In this document: piece after piece, positions 1 through 9,180 of the stretch | Layout: the number at the start of each line of letters is the position of its first letter | Numbering within the stretch: the stretch's first letter is position 1 | From: Dechloromonas sp. | GTDB taxonomy: Bacteria; Pseudomonadota; Gammaproteobacteria; Burkholderiales; Rhodocyclaceae | Assembly (NCBI GenBank): GCA_011391255.1 | Contig: JAABQV010000005.1 | Coordinates: forward strand, 109,103 to 173,102 | DNA length: 64,000 nucleotides | Reading direction: 5' to 3' | Program-made: the position numbers and the translations under genes | Notes under the pieces: generated by a model | What the model was told of the DNA's origin: nothing | Databases searched by the model: none | The model's input: only the letters and a program-made list of their open reading frames with translations

Positions 1-1
1 T

Positions 2-406
2 GTCTCTGGCGCCAAGGCCATGATGGGCGCCAAGGATGTGCAGGAAGCCATCTCCATTCAGGCTTCCCTGACCCAGCCGAATGTTGAGAAAGCTGTTGCT
101 TACTCACGTTCTGTCTATGAAATCTCTGCCCAGACCCAGGAAGAGATGGCCAAGATGGTTGAATCCCAGTTTGGCGATTTCCAGAAGACGGTTGCTGACC
201 TGCTCGACAAGGCTGCCAAATCCGCACCGGCTGGTTCTGACGTGGCTGTTGCCGCTGTCAAGTCTGCTATCGCTGCTGCCAATTCTGCTTTCGACAATAT
301 GAACAAGGCTGCCAAGCAAGTTGCTGAAATCGCCGAGTCCAATGTTGCTGCTGCTACCAATGCAACCGTCAAGGCTGTTGGTGCATCTGCTGGCAAAAAG
401 AAGTAA
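2..406 (+). CDS. Phasin family protein, 5' truncated by the window edge
   Basis: Granule-associated phasin that coats polyhydroxyalkanoate inclusions. The reading frame is open from base 2, so the ATG at 20 is internal and the N-terminal part lies outside the window. What remains (about 134 residues) is Ala/Val/Lys-rich and amphipathic, with no membrane segment and a lysine-rich tail ending GKKK, as in beta-proteobacterial phasins of the Phasin_2 type. It shares the layout and several segments (SRSVYEIS against SRTVYDLV, then EM or EVTSVM) with the complete phasin just downstream, so the two look like paralogues. A terminator follows the stop, so they are probably separate transcripts. Confidence 0.85.
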   Translation, partial: VSGAKAMMGAKDVQEAISIQASLTQPNVEKAVAYSRSVYEISAQTQEEMAKMVESQFGDFQKTVADLLDKAAKSAPAGSDVAVAAVKSAIAAANSAFDNMNKAAKQVAEIAESNVAAATNATVKAVGASAGKKK

Positions 407-426
407 TTTTTAGTATTAGGCTGTAA

Positions 427-454
427 AAGCCCCCGCGAGACTGGGGGCTTGTTT
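427..454 (+). terminator. Rho-independent terminator after first phasin
   Basis: An 8-bp perfect stem (AAGCCCCC paired with GGGGGCTT, 427-434 and 443-450) with an 8-base loop, followed by a short T-rich run. It sits 20 bases after the phasin stop. Confidence 0.8.
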
Positions 455-485
455 CATCCACACCCACCAAAACAAACTGGAGAAG

Positions 486-1064
486 ATGATGACCAATCCG
501 AATGTCGAACAACTGGCTGCCGCTCAAAAAGCTAACGCTGAAGTCATGATGGCCCTGTTGCGCACCGCGTTCAACGGTGTCGAGCGCCTGACCGCCCTGA
601 ACATGGCTGCCTCACGTGAATTTTTCAACACCACCGTTGCCGGTACCCAGCAACTGTTGTCAGCCAAAGATGCTGCTGAAATGGCCAAACTGAACAGCAA
701 CCTGGCTCAGCCGGGCGCTGAAAAGTGGATGGACTACTCGCGCACCGTGTATGACCTGGTTGCCCAGATGCAGCAGGAAGTTACTTCTGTCATGGAAGCC
801 CAGTACAGCTCTTTCCAGAAAAACGCCAGCACTGCTGTTGAGAAGGCTTCTGCCTCCGCTCCGGTCGGTGGTGACGTTTTTGCAGCCACCATGAAGTCGA
901 TGATGGATGCCTCGACCAAGGCTTTCACCAACATGTCCGGCATGGCCAAGCAGCTGACCGACATTGCTGAAGCCAACATGCAAGCTGCGGGCAAAGCTGT
1001 TGCCGTCAAAGCCACCCCGGCCAAGAGCGCGACCGCTGCTGCTGCCAAGAAGTCTGCCAAGTAA
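486..1064 (+). CDS. Phasin family protein (PHA granule-associated)
   Basis: Complete 192-residue phasin, predicted to bind the surface of polyhydroxybutyrate granules and control their number and size. The sequence is Ala/Met-rich and helical. Its N-terminal segment (EQLAAAQKANAEVMMALLRTAF then GVERLTALNMAASREFF) is typical of the Phasin_2 family, and it has a Lys/Ala/Pro tail. Two ATGs lie in tandem at 486 and 489 behind a GGAG at 479-482; the second gives slightly better spacing. It is flanked by strong hairpin terminators, so it appears monocistronic. Tandem phasin genes fit an organism that stores carbon as PHA. Confidence 0.92.
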   Translation: MMTNPNVEQLAAAQKANAEVMMALLRTAFNGVERLTALNMAASREFFNTTVAGTQQLLSAKDAAEMAKLNSNLAQPGAEKWMDYSRTVYDLVAQMQQEVTSVMEAQYSSFQKNASTAVEKASASAPVGGDVFAATMKSMMDASTKAFTNMSGMAKQLTDIAEANMQAAGKAVAVKATPAKSATAAAAKKSAK

Positions 1065-1086
1065 TTCCGGCGTTATGCGTTAAAGA

Positions 1087-1115
1087 AAATGCCCGCGAAA
1101 CTCGCGGGCATTTTT
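1087..1115 (+). terminator. Rho-independent terminator after second phasin
   Basis: An 11-bp stem (AAATGCCCGCG paired with CGCGGGCATTT, 1087-1097 and 1103-1113) with a five-base loop, running into TTTTT. It lies between convergent genes and probably serves the phasin; the A-tract on its left could also serve the minus strand. Confidence 0.85.
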
Positions 1116-1142
1116 ACGTCGACCGTAACAGTCGCCTGTTGA

Positions 1143-1910
1143 TCAAGGGCGCCAGACCCAGGTGATCTCGCGCCGCTCGACTTCCCGGCGAATTTCTTCC
1201 ATCGCCTGATCAACCAGCAGTGGCTCGCCTTCAACGCCCAGCTCTAGATGGCGACGTTCGCCATCCTTGATCGATGGCAGCGAGAACAAACGTAGTGTCG
1301 GGTAAGTCGCGACGATTTTCTCCATAAGGTCGAGCAGGGCGCTCTCGTAAGCCGTCGGGCCGGTCAGCAGGAAGGCTTTTTCTATGGTGGCTTCGACGGC
1401 CTTGAACTGATCCTGATAGAAGCTATCAAGCGCCCATTCGATCATCGGGTGCGCCATCTGTGGGAAGCCCGGCACAAAATAGTGGTCATTGACCGTGAAA
1501 CCGGGAATCCGGTTGAAGGGATTGGGGATGATCTTGACTCCGGCCGGGAAAGTGACCAGCAGCTTGCGTTTATCGGTGATTTCATCCTCGCCGGGGAAGC
1601 GTGCTTTTAGTTCTTCGTAGCCGTTCGGGTGGAGTTCCAGTCCGACGCCGAGCGCCGCAGCAACCGCCTGACGGGTGTGATCATCCGGCGTATTACCGAT
1701 GCCGCCGCAGGAAAAAACCACGTCGCCAGCCGCCATCGTGCGTTGATAGGTGGCGGCGAGGCGTTCACGGTCATCGCCGAGATACTCAACCCAGCTCAGA
1801 CGCAGGCCGCGTTGGCCGAGCATCGCGACGATGCGTTCAAAGTGCTTGTCCTGACGTTTGCCGGAGAGAATTTCATCGCCGATGATGACGGCGCCAAAAG
1901 TGCGACTCAT
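1143..1910 (-). CDS. CinA-like molybdopterin-binding domain protein
   Basis: A 255-residue stand-alone MoCF_biosynth (molybdopterin-binding) domain, as in the N-terminal half of CinA. Visible hallmarks are the start GAVIIGDEILSGKRQD, the FSCGGIGNTPDDHTRQAVAAALG glycine-rich signature (about residues 65-90) and FVPGFPQMAHPMIEWAL. The C-terminal nicotinamide deamidase domain of full CinA is absent. Family members of this length are usually called competence/damage-inducible protein A-like, and their substrate is uncertain. Its start codon overlaps the stop of the upstream EI24 gene (ATGA at 1907-1910), so it is translationally coupled to that gene and, through it, to hrpA. Confidence 0.85.
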   Translation of the reverse strand: MSRTFGAVIIGDEILSGKRQDKHFERIVAMLGQRGLRLSWVEYLGDDRERLAATYQRTMAAGDVVFSCGGIGNTPDDHTRQAVAAALGVGLELHPNGYEELKARFPGEDEITDKRKLLVTFPAGVKIIPNPFNRIPGFTVNDHYFVPGFPQMAHPMIEWALDSFYQDQFKAVEATIEKAFLLTGPTAYESALLDLMEKIVATYPTLRLFSLPSIKDGERRHLELGVEGEPLLVDQAMEEIRREVERREITWVWRP

Positions 1911-2641
1911 AGATGATCTCCCAAGATGGTAACCAGCGCACCATCTCGCGAACGGCGCAGGGCCTCGAGGCCGTAATGGACGAACGACAAGGCGGTGAGC
2001 GCCGGAATCAAAAGGCCAAGCAGTGGAATATGGGCGAGCAGCGCCATGGTCAGGCCGAGCATGAATAGCGGTGTTTTGTGGCGCCGCTTGAGGTCAGCCC
2101 ACTCATCCTCGGTGGCGTGCATGGATAGCGCATCGTAGGCGAAGGTGCGGCGGTTCAGCCAGGCCATCAGCAGCATCGGCAGAATCAGCGAGAGGCCGGG
2201 GATCAGCCAGAGGGGCAGGGTAAGCAGCCAGGCGGCGACAAATAAAATCGAGGCTAAAACGCTGTTGACCGTAGCCGCCGTAAAACTGTCGGCACCCATC
2301 GCTGCAACATCGTGGTATTCGGTCGCGGCGAGGTGTTTCAGCATTAGCGGCAGAATGAGGATGGCGGCGAGTAGCGAAGCGGTCAGGTAGGCGGCGGCGA
2401 AGATTGCCATCCAGCCACCGAGGTAGGCCAGTGCGTAAGCCAGCCAGAGCAGGCCCCAACTGATCAAAAGCGTCATCGGCGGGTAGATCATCATGACTTC
2501 GACCAGCGCGCTGAGGCCCCAGATGGCGAGACCTACGGTTAGCAGCAAGGAAAATAGTGCCGGGATCAGCACGAAGATCCAGATTTTCCCTTGGCGCAAA
2601 CTCGATAGCGTGCGTGAGAGGGCGAGCATCACCTCAGCCAT
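1907..2641 (-). CDS. EI24-domain (CysZ-like) inner-membrane protein
   Basis: A 244-residue polytopic membrane protein with about five or six hydrophobic segments (for example FVLIPALFSLLLTVGLAIW and MLGLTMALLAHIPLLGLLIPA). It fits the EI24 superfamily, which includes the sulfate permease CysZ. Its own substrate cannot be read from sequence; with a sulfur-oxidising lifestyle, sulfate or sulfite movement is possible but unproven. The start overlaps the 3' end of hrpA by 8 bp and the stop overlaps the next gene by 4 bp, so hrpA, this gene and the CinA-like gene form one unit. Confidence 0.75.
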   Translation of the reverse strand: MAEVMLALSRTLSSLRQGKIWIFVLIPALFSLLLTVGLAIWGLSALVEVMMIYPPMTLLISWGLLWLAYALAYLGGWMAIFAAAYLTASLLAAILILPLMLKHLAATEYHDVAAMGADSFTAATVNSVLASILFVAAWLLTLPLWLIPGLSLILPMLLMAWLNRRTFAYDALSMHATEDEWADLKRRHKTPLFMLGLTMALLAHIPLLGLLIPALTALSFVHYGLEALRRSRDGALVTILGDHL

Positions 2642-5600
2642 GTTGAATTCCTTCCCATTGTTTTTGCAGGCGCTTGGTCGAGACCGGCGTCGGCGTTTTT
2701 AATTCCTGAGCAAACAGGCTAACGCGTAATTCTTCCAGCAACCAGCGGAACTGGTCAATCTGTGGATCGATTGTGCCCAACTTGGCGAGCTGAATGGCGC
2801 GCCGTTCGTAACTCGTCCACAGCGGCGTGTATTCGGCGAGCAGACGTGCATCACGCGTCGGGTCGCTCTTCAGCTTGTCGAGCCGGACTTGCACCGCCTT
2901 GAGGTAGCGCGGGAAATGTTGCAGGCGCTCGAACGGGGTTTCGGCAATAAATTGTTTGCTGATCAGGCGCTTGATTTGCACCTCAATATCCAGCGTGGCC
3001 GCCGCGTGCACTTTGAAGGGCGGCAGCTTTTTGACCATCGCCTGCCACTCCGTCAGCACGGTACCGACCAGCCGGCAGACCTCCTGCATGATCAGCCCGA
3101 GCCGTGCCTTGCTGTCGCCGCAACGGCTCTTGAAGGCGTTCGGCGTCGTCGGCAACGGCTCGCTGAGGCAGGCGCGCTCGAAAGTCAGGGCGACCAGCTG
3201 GTTTTTGAGATCGTCACTGCTGCCCAGCGCCATGTATTGCATCGCCATCTGGCTGAGGCCGGGGATGTTCTTGTCGAAGTACTTCACCTGGTCGCGAAAC
3301 TGCAGCATGAAAAGACGGAGCAGGCCGGCGCGATGGGCGGCGGCGGCTTCCTCGGCGGAATCGAAAACTTTCAAGCTAACGCTTTCGCCATCGTCGGTCA
3401 GGCCGGGGTAGCCGAGGATGGTTTGCCCCGCCACAGGGACCTCCATCAGCTCCGGCAACTCGCCAAAAGTCCAGTCGGTCAGCTTGGTAAACTCGGATGG
3501 CGTTTCGTGCAGCTCGGCGAACTCGTCCTTGGCCTGACGCCCCCACTCGCTGCGCAAGGCAACCAGACTGCGCTGCATATCAAGCTGGCGGCCATGCTCG
3601 TCGATCAGCTTGTAGTTCATCGAAAAATGCAAAGGCAGCGCGTCCGGCCGGAAGGCATCCGGCGTCACCGCCCAGCCGCGTGCATTGAGGCCGCGCGCTT
3701 CGAGGATGTGCTCGATCAAGGGCATGATCAACCCCTGATTCAGCTTCTTTTCCTTGCCGGCTACGGTCAACAGGAATTCTTCGACAAAATCCGGTACTGG
3801 CACCAGCTTGGCGCGGATCTTCTGCGGCAGTGTTTTGATCAGCTGAACCAGCTTTTCCTTCAACAAACCCGGCACCAGCCACTCCATACGCAGCACCGGA
3901 ATCTGGTTCAGTTGCGCCAGCGGCAGCGTCAGCGTCACGCCGTCGCGCGGCGAGCCCGGCTCGAAGTGGTAGCTCAGCGGGTAATCGACACCACCAACTT
4001 TGAGGTGATGCGGGAAAGCCTCGGTGGTGACGCCGGCCGCCGAGTGGCGCATCAGATCGTCTTTGGCGAGGAACAGCAGCTTGGCGTTGTCGAGTTCCGC
4101 TGCCTTGCGCCAATGGTCGAAGGTTGCCCCGTTGTGAATGCCTTCGGGAATCAGGTGGTCGTAAAAAGCAAAAATCAGCTCGTCATCGACCAGCACATCC
4201 TGCCGGCGCTGCTTGTGTTCGAGGTGCTCGATCTCTCGGATCAGCCTTTGGTTGTGCTGAAAGAACGGCCAGCGCTTGGCAAACGCCTCGTCGATTTCCT
4301 CGCTGACCAGCCCCTGGCGGATGAAGATTTCACGCGATTCGGCCGGCGCCATCGGCCCGTAATGGATGCGCCGTTTCGGGTTGATCACCACGCCGTAAAG
4401 CGTCGTCCGCTCCCAGCCGGAAACCTGCATCGCCTTCTTTTCCCAATGGGCATCGAAGTACTGGCGCTTGACAAGGTGAGCGCCCACTTTCTCCAGCCAG
4501 TCCGGTTCAATGCGGGCGACGCAGCGGCCAAAGAGGCGGGTTGTCTCGGTAATCTCGGCCGCCATGATCCACTTGCCAGCCTTCTTTTGCAGCGGTGACG
4601 ACGGGTGAATCAGATAACGAATGCCGCGCGCACCAAGGTAGTAACCGGACTCATCGGCCTTGCAACCAATATTCCCCAAGAGGCCAGCCAGCAGGGCTTG
4701 GTGGATGACATCGTACCTATCCTCCCCTCGCCCCCTCGGGGAGAGGGGCCGGGGGAGAGGGGGGCTTTGAGCATTGTCGCCAATCCGCCCCCTCTCCCCA
4801 GCCCTCTCCCCCGATGCGGGGGCGAGGGAGCAAGTGTCCTCGCCTTTTATCCACCCCAACTCCGCAACCATCGCATGCAACTGCCCATGCACCTCGCGCC
4901 ATTCGCGCATGCGCAGGTAGGAGAGGAAATGTGCGTGGCAATTGTCGATCAGCTGCTTGTTCGATTTCTTGTGTTCGACGGCGTTCTGGAACCAGTTCCA
5001 CAACTTCCACCAACTGAGGAACTCGGATTTTTCGTCAGCAAACAACTTGTGCTTTTCATCGGCCGCCTGTTGGCGTTCCTGCGGCCGTTCGCGCGGATCT
5101 TGCGCCGAGAGGCCGGCGGCGATCACCATCATTTCCTTCAAGCAACCCAAATCGCGGGCGGCAACCAGCATGCGGCCAATGCGTGGGTCGAGCGGCAGTT
5201 TGGCCAGCGATTGGCCAATCGGCGTCAGCACATTGTCGTCGTCGAGCGCACCGAGCTCCTGCAACAGCGCGTAGCCGTCGGTGATGGCCTTGGCCGGCGG
5301 CGGCTCGATGAAGGGAAAACTCTCAACATCAGTCAGACGCAGCGACTTCATGCGCAGGATGACGCCGGCCAGGCTGGAGCGGAGGATTTCCGGGTCGGTG
5401 AACGGTGGCCGCGCGTTGAAATCCAGCTCGTCGTACAAGCGGATGCAGACGCCCGCCGCGACCCGGCCGCAACGTCCGGCGCGCTGCCGCGCCGCCGCCT
5501 GCGAGATGCGTTCGATCTGCAACTGCTCAACCTTGTTGCGGTACGAGTAACGCTTGACCCGTGCCAGCCCGGTGTCGATCACGTAGCGGATGCCTGGAAC

Positions 5601-6689
5601 GGTGAGCGAGGTTTCGGCCACGTTGGTCGCCAGCACGATGCGCCGCTGGCCGCCCGAGGGTTTGAAAATGCGATCCTGATCGCCGGCCGAGAGGCGCGAA
5701 AAGAGCGGCAGGATTTCCGGGGCGTGAGCGCTCGACAATCCGGGGCGAGCCAGCGCATGTTTGCGCAAAGCCTCCGCCGCCTCGCGGATTTCACGTTCAC
5801 CGGGCAGGAAAACGAGGATGTCGCCGCTGCCCAGTCGCGCCAGTTCGTCCGCCGCATCGACAATCGCGTCGTAAAGATCGCGCTCGTCATCCTTCTTGGT
5901 GACATCCTCGACCGGCCGGTAACGCACGTCGACCGGGTAGAGCCGGCCGGAGACCTCGATCACCGGCGCGCCGCTGAAGTGTTGCGAAAAGCGCTCGGCA
6001 TCAATGGTCGCCGAGGTGATGATGACTTTGAGGTCAGGGCGCTTGGGCAGCAATTGCTTGAGGTAACCGAGCAGGAAATCAATGTTCAGGCTGCGCTCGT
6101 GCGCCTCGTCGATGATGATTGTGTCGTAGGCGCTCAAATACGGGTCGGACTGCGACTCGGCAAGCAGGATGCCGTCGGTCATCAGCTTGACCCAGCTATC
6201 AGGCGAGCTGCGATCCTGAAAACGGATTTTGACGCCAACGCCACTGCCGACCTGCGTTTTTAGTTCATGCGCCAGCCGCGTGGCGACCGAGCGGGCGGCG
6301 AGCCGGCGCGGCTGTGTATGGCCGATCAGGCCGCGGGCACCGAGGCCGAGCTCAAGACAGATTTTGGGGAGTTGGGTAGTTTTGCCGGAGCCGGTTTCGC
6401 CGCAAACGATCACCACCTGATTGTTCAGAATCAAGTCAGCAATATCGGCTCGGCGCTCATTAACAGGTAAGTCGGGCTGGAAATCCGGCTTCGGCAATTT
6501 GCCGCGCCGCTCGGCTACCGCCGCCCGCGAGGCGGCGAACAAGGCAGCCAGATCGGCCTGCATTTTTTGCCGCTTTTCCCCGGTTGACCGCGACAACTCC
6601 CGCTGTAAGGCGCGCAAACGCTTGATGTCTCGGGTCAGGCAAAAGTTTTCCGGCGCATCAGCCTGATTGCTGCTCTTTGTAATTTTCAT
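2634..6689 (-). CDS. hrpA: ATP-dependent RNA helicase HrpA
   Basis: DEAH-box 3'-5' RNA helicase of 1351 residues, close to the family length of about 1300. Motifs seen: Walker [10 protein letters not shown] at 97-105, DEAH at 194-197, SAT shortly after, and the QRAGRCGR motif VI. The helicase core, ratchet/OB region and long C-terminal domain are all present. Residues about 618-657 are a Gly/Arg/Pro-rich insert encoded by a palindromic repeat, not by normal helicase sequence. The start is an ATG only 4 bases after the integron integrase gene. Family role: mRNA processing and rescue of stalled ribosomes. Confidence 0.95.
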   Translation of the reverse strand: MKITKSSNQADAPENFCLTRDIKRLRALQRELSRSTGEKRQKMQADLAALFAASRAAVAERRGKLPKPDFQPDLPVNERRADIADLILNNQVVIVCGETGSGKTTQLPKICLELGLGARGLIGHTQPRRLAARSVATRLAHELKTQVGSGVGVKIRFQDRSSPDSWVKLMTDGILLAESQSDPYLSAYDTIIIDEAHERSLNIDFLLGYLKQLLPKRPDLKVIITSATIDAERFSQHFSGAPVIEVSGRLYPVDVRYRPVEDVTKKDDERDLYDAIVDAADELARLGSGDILVFLPGEREIREAAEALRKHALARPGLSSAHAPEILPLFSRLSAGDQDRIFKPSGGQRRIVLATNVAETSLTVPGIRYVIDTGLARVKRYSYRNKVEQLQIERISQAAARQRAGRCGRVAAGVCIRLYDELDFNARPPFTDPEILRSSLAGVILRMKSLRLTDVESFPFIEPPPAKAITDGYALLQELGALDDDNVLTPIGQSLAKLPLDPRIGRMLVAARDLGCLKEMMVIAAGLSAQDPRERPQERQQAADEKHKLFADEKSEFLSWWKLWNWFQNAVEHKKSNKQLIDNCHAHFLSYLRMREWREVHGQLHAMVAELGWIKGEDTCSLAPASGERAGERGRIGDNAQSPPLPRPLSPRGRGEDRYDVIHQALLAGLLGNIGCKADESGYYLGARGIRYLIHPSSPLQKKAGKWIMAAEITETTRLFGRCVARIEPDWLEKVGAHLVKRQYFDAHWEKKAMQVSGWERTTLYGVVINPKRRIHYGPMAPAESREIFIRQGLVSEEIDEAFAKRWPFFQHNQRLIREIEHLEHKQRRQDVLVDDELIFAFYDHLIPEGIHNGATFDHWRKAAELDNAKLLFLAKDDLMRHSAAGVTTEAFPHHLKVGGVDYPLSYHFEPGSPRDGVTLTLPLAQLNQIPVLRMEWLVPGLLKEKLVQLIKTLPQKIRAKLVPVPDFVEEFLLTVAGKEKKLNQGLIMPLIEHILEARGLNARGWAVTPDAFRPDALPLHFSMNYKLIDEHGRQLDMQRSLVALRSEWGRQAKDEFAELHETPSEFTKLTDWTFGELPELMEVPVAGQTILGYPGLTDDGESVSLKVFDSAEEAAAAHRAGLLRLFMLQFRDQVKYFDKNIPGLSQMAMQYMALGSSDDLKNQLVALTFERACLSEPLPTTPNAFKSRCGDSKARLGLIMQEVCRLVGTVLTEWQAMVKKLPPFKVHAAATLDIEVQIKRLISKQFIAETPFERLQHFPRYLKAVQVRLDKLKSDPTRDARLLAEYTPLWTSYERRAIQLAKLGTIDPQIDQFRWLLEELRVSLFAQELKTPTPVSTKRLQKQWEGIQHG
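4720..4834. repeat. REP-like inverted repeat inserted in frame within hrpA
   Basis: Two GC-rich arms (about 4720-4764 and 4787-4834) are imperfect reverse complements: CTCCCCTCGCCCCC followed by GGGGAGAGGGG on the left, matched by GGGGGCGAGGGAG preceded by CCCTCTCCCC on the right. About 22 bases separate the arms. The element keeps the hrpA frame open and adds about 40 residues. It resembles the dispersed palindromes that encode Ser/Pro/Arg/Gly-rich peptides in many proteobacterial genes. Confidence 0.85.
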
Positions 6690-6693
6690 CGCT

Positions 6694-7677
6694 TCAAATA
6701 TCTAACGGGCTAACTACACCTCGGCCGCCACGGTTCAGGACATGCGTGTAAATCATTGTCGTCTGCACATCGGCATGGCCGAGCAATTCCTGCACGGTAC
6801 GAATATCGTAGCCAGACTGCAGCAAATGCGTCGCGAAGGAATGGCGAAACGTATGTGGCGTTGCCAACTTGGCAATACCGCTCGCCATCACCGCCTTCTT
6901 CACCGCCCGCTGCAACAGCTTCTCATCAATATGATGGCGCCGCTCGGTGCCACTTCGAGGATCAATCGAATAACTCCCTGAATTGAAAATGTACTGCCAG
7001 GCCCAGTCGACCGCAGCATTCGGATACTTTCTATCCAGCGCATCGGGTAAATAAACCGACGCCAAGCCCTTGGCGCGATCCTCTTCATACAAGCGCTGGC
7101 GTATTTTAAGGTGCGCCCGCAAAGCTTCAACCAGAGACTGCGGCAACATCGTGACGCGATCCTTGGCGCCCTTTCCATCGCGGATCAAAATCTCAGCCTG
7201 CTCGAAATCGACATCCTTCACCCGTAGGCGAACGCACTCCATCAAGCGCATCCCTGTTCCGTACAGCAAGCGCGCCATCAAGCCATAAACGCCGCTCATG
7301 GCCTCCAGCACCGAAACCACTTCCTGCCGCGTCAACACCACCGGCAAGCGCTGCGGCGTTTTCGCCCGAACGACATTATCCAGCCAAGGCAGATTGATCG
7401 CTAAAACCTCGCGATACAAAAACAGCAAGGCCGACAACGCCTGATTTTGGGTTGAAGCCGCCACCCGCCCCTCAACTGCCAAATGCGTCAAAAACGCCTC
7501 AAGCTCAAGAACGCCCATCTCGCGCGGATGCCGCTTGTCATGAAAAATGATGAAGCGGCGAATCCACTGGACATATTGCGTTTCAGTCCGGATACTGTAA
7601 TGCTTCAAACGAAGCCGATCACGCACCTGATCAAGGAGCTTCGGCTGCTGCGGGGTTGCAGGTGTCTCGGCGGTCAC
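6694..7677 (-). CDS. intI: Integron integrase (tyrosine recombinase) IntI
   Basis: Tyrosine recombinase of 327 residues. Catalytic residues are visible as R144 (GTGMRLME), H275 and R278 ([12 protein letters not shown]), H301 (LLGHADV) and Y310 (MIYTHV). The region about 213-250 ([19 protein letters not shown], then [15 protein letters not shown]) is the extra segment that separates IntI from XerC/XerD. The start is GTG at 7677. It is transcribed away from the cassettes, as in chromosomal integrons, and its stop lies 4 bases before hrpA. It should recombine attI with attC sites. No degraded motif is seen, so the enzyme looks intact. Confidence 0.93.
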   Translation of the reverse strand: MTAETPATPQQPKLLDQVRDRLRLKHYSIRTETQYVQWIRRFIIFHDKRHPREMGVLELEAFLTHLAVEGRVAASTQNQALSALLFLYREVLAINLPWLDNVVRAKTPQRLPVVLTRQEVVSVLEAMSGVYGLMARLLYGTGMRLMECVRLRVKDVDFEQAEILIRDGKGAKDRVTMLPQSLVEALRAHLKIRQRLYEEDRAKGLASVYLPDALDRKYPNAAVDWAWQYIFNSGSYSIDPRSGTERRHHIDEKLLQRAVKKAVMASGIAKLATPHTFRHSFATHLLQSGYDIRTVQELLGHADVQTTMIYTHVLNRGGRGVVSPLDI

Positions 7678-7751
7678 ACTATTTTTATCCGTGTAAATGG
7701 AATCAATATGTTAGCAGTTTATTTCAGTTCTTATACACCTGAGCGAGTGGA

Positions 7752-7777
7752 AGTAGACACCGTTCAAGGTGTCTACT
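7752..7777. repeat. Perfect inverted repeat next to attI core
   Basis: A 10-bp perfect dyad: AGTAGACACC at 7752-7761 and GGTGTCTACT at 7768-7777, with loop GTTCAA. It ends 4 bases before the attI core. It may be an accessory integrase-binding or regulatory hairpin; its function is not known. Confidence 0.6.
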
Positions 7778-7781
7778 AAAC

Positions 7782-7788
7782 GTTATGC
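7782..7788 (+). other. attI core recombination site (GTTATGC)
   Basis: GTTATGC matches the seven-base integron crossover consensus and marks the junction between the intI leader and the first cassette. The surrounding attI probably spans about 7700-7790, between the integrase start and the first cassette gene. Confidence 0.65.
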
Positions 7789-7865
7789 CTTACATCCGGC
7801 GCCGTCTCACCAGCGCCGACTTTTCGCCAACACCGCCGAGATCGGCATCGTTTAAGGAGTTCAAG

Positions 7866-8231
7866 ATGAGGTTTGCTTCGTTTTTTCTGGTTGCCGTTGT
7901 GCTCGTGACCGCCGTTCCAGCCAACGCAGGCACTTTTGGGGAAGATTGCCGCGCCTACGCAAAGGCTATCTTTGCCGTCGCGGAAGCCCGCGACAACCTG
8001 GATGATCCCTCATGGGAAAAGCTTCTTAAGCTTCACCCAATCTTGGAGGAGATAAAGAAGAAGGAAGGCCGAGGGCTTCTATACGCCCAGATGATCAACC
8101 TTCGCGTGATCAACAAGAACGCCAGTCCTCGTGCGCTAATGACCAACAGCTACGATAGCTGCATTTCCGGCACTGCTGGTTTCTGCATGCTCTATAACCA
8201 AGGGTGCGGTCCAAAGGGAGACTCCAAATGA
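7866..8231 (+). CDS. Secreted protein of unknown function (integron cassette 1)
   Basis: Small protein of 121 residues that starts with a clear signal peptide (MRFASFFLVAVVLVTAVPANAG). The start at 7866 is chosen because AAGGAG lies just upstream and the signal peptide begins there; the frame extends further 5' but without these features. The mature part has four cysteines (EDCRAYAKAIF, DSCISGTAGFC, NQGCG), compatible with two disulfides in the periplasm. I do not recognise a family. It is the first gene after attI, the best-expressed position of an integron, and overlaps the next gene by ATGA. Confidence 0.7.
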   Translation: MRFASFFLVAVVLVTAVPANAGTFGEDCRAYAKAIFAVAEARDNLDDPSWEKLLKLHPILEEIKKKEGRGLLYAQMINLRVINKNASPRALMTNSYDSCISGTAGFCMLYNQGCGPKGDSK

Positions 8232-8425
8232 CAACCGTAACAATCGAAATTCCAGAAATCCCCCACGGCCATGGCCTTTCCTTCAAGAAGGGGATCGCGG
8301 ATGGTTTGCTCGACTGCCGGGACCACGAATCAACCCCTCATGAAACTCACTCGGCAAGCTACCAGCGTGGTATTGAGGTTGGCATTGAACTGAAACACGA
8401 AATTGCCAAACTCGTTAAGGCATAA
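8228..8425 (+). CDS. Small hypothetical protein (integron cassette 1)
   Basis: A 65-residue cytoplasmic protein beginning MTTVTIEIPEIPHGHG. The ATG overlaps the upstream stop (ATGA) and follows AGGGAG, so translation is coupled to the secreted protein. The second half (SYQRGIEVGIELKHEIAKLVKA) is probably helical. No family is recognised and there is no toxin or antitoxin signature. The gene ends inside the start of the first attC site, as cassette genes often do. Confidence 0.6.
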   Translation: MTTVTIEIPEIPHGHGLSFKKGIADGLLDCRDHESTPHETHSASYQRGIEVGIELKHEIAKLVKA

Positions 8426-8489
8426 CCCGGCAGTCCACACGGACGCTGCGCGATAAAGCCGCGCAGCGCCGGTGACTTCTACGTTAGGC
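8420..8489 (+). other. attC1 recombination site
   Basis: Starts with GCATAAC (R'', 8420-8426) and ends with GTTAGGC (R', 8483-8489), 70 bp in all. Inner CCGG boxes flank the perfect hairpin GCTGCGCG / CGCGCAGC with a 7-base loop (8445-8467). The same hairpin recurs in attC3 and, in part, in attC4. Confidence 0.85.
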
Positions 8490-8539
8490 GCCATTATTCA
8501 TCAGGTGACAAAAGGCACACAAAAGAATAGACTTTCTAC

Positions 8540-8833
8540 ATGAAACCATTTCGCTGGAACCACGACAAGAACGAAGTGCTGAAGAAAGATCGCAGCATCT
8601 CATTTGAAGAAGTGGTGCTTGCGATTGAAGCCAACGGTTTGCTGGATGAGTTACAGCATCCCAATCCCGAGAAATATCCCAACCAATCAGTTCTTGTTGT
8701 GGCACTTGATGGCTACGCCTACTTGGTGCCTTATGTCGAAGAGCAGGACTACTACTTCCTGAAGACCGTCATCCCAAGTAGAAAAGCCACCCGAGACTAT
8801 TTATTGAGGAACCATCCTAATGAAAAAGCTTGA
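8540..8833 (+). CDS. BrnT-like toxin (integron cassette 2)
   Basis: A 97-residue protein with the BrnT/DUF4258-like plan: N-terminal FRWNHDKNEVLKKDRSISFEEVVLAI, a central beta hairpin (SVLVVALDGYAYLVPYVEE), and a C-terminal KTVIPSRKATRDYL resembling the ISARKATRRE end of BrnT. The family are RelE-fold RNases. It lies upstream of, and overlaps by 14 bp, a small ribbon-helix-helix-type protein, which matches the toxin-first order of brnTA. The match is by pattern only; another RelE-fold toxin family is possible. The ribosome site is weak. Confidence 0.65.
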   Translation: MKPFRWNHDKNEVLKKDRSISFEEVVLAIEANGLLDELQHPNPEKYPNQSVLVVALDGYAYLVPYVEEQDYYFLKTVIPSRKATRDYLLRNHPNEKA

Positions 8834-9143
8834 TCAATTTGAAGAGGATATTCTGTCCGATTACGACAAAGGTGAACTCAAGTCGACTTCGCCTTCAAAA
8901 ACCGAACTGGCCAAATTTAAGGCGGCGGCGACGGCCACCTTCATTAAGGACCGTCGTATCAATATCAGGTTATCGTCCCCTGATCTGATGGATATTCAGG
9001 CGCGGGCGTTAGAGGAAGGCATTCCTTACCAGACGTTTATCGCCAGCGTTCTACATAAATTCGCATCCGGCCGACTGATCGAAAAGCCATCCAGCCTAAC
9101 CCCGCGCTCAACCGGACGCGCCGAAAAGCGGCGCGCCGGTTAG
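8820..9143 (+). CDS. CopG/BrnA-like antitoxin (integron cassette 2)
   Basis: A 107-residue putative antitoxin for the preceding toxin. An acidic N-terminus (FEEDILSDYDKGEL) is followed by RRINIRLSSPDLMDIQARALEEGIPYQTFIASVLHKFASGRL (about 47-88), the ribbon-helix-helix pattern of CopG/BrnA-type proteins. The start ATG follows GAGG. The last 16 or so residues (basic, rich in Arg, Ala and Gly) are encoded by attC2, and the stop TAG lies inside that site. The C-terminus is therefore set by the recombination site, and a different cassette junction would change it. Confidence 0.7.
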   Translation: MKKLDQFEEDILSDYDKGELKSTSPSKTELAKFKAAATATFIKDRRINIRLSSPDLMDIQARALEEGIPYQTFIASVLHKFASGRLIEKPSSLTPRSTGRAEKRRAG

Positions 9144-9156
9144 CTCAACGTTAGAA
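9094..9156 (+). other. attC2 recombination site
   Basis: A 63-bp site beginning GCCTAAC (9094-9100) and ending with GTTAGAA (9150-9156). Inner pairs CCGG and a GC-rich palindrome (GGACGCGCCG with CGGCGCGCCGG) fold around a short AAAA loop. It has classic attC size and layout and overlaps the 3' end of the antitoxin gene. Confidence 0.88.
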
Positions 9157-9180
9157 ACATGAGCGCAGATCAGTAATCAA

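Noticed and set aside
2889..6263. Two long plus-strand open frames (569 and 552 codons) opposite hrpA
   Set aside because: They are antisense shadows of a strongly supported helicase gene; their translations are low in complexity, with no recognisable domain, and GC-rich codon bias explains their length.
7678..7790. LexA operator in the intI promoter
   Set aside because: No CTGT-N8-ACAG-like sequence is visible between the integrase start and the attI core, so SOS control is not supported.
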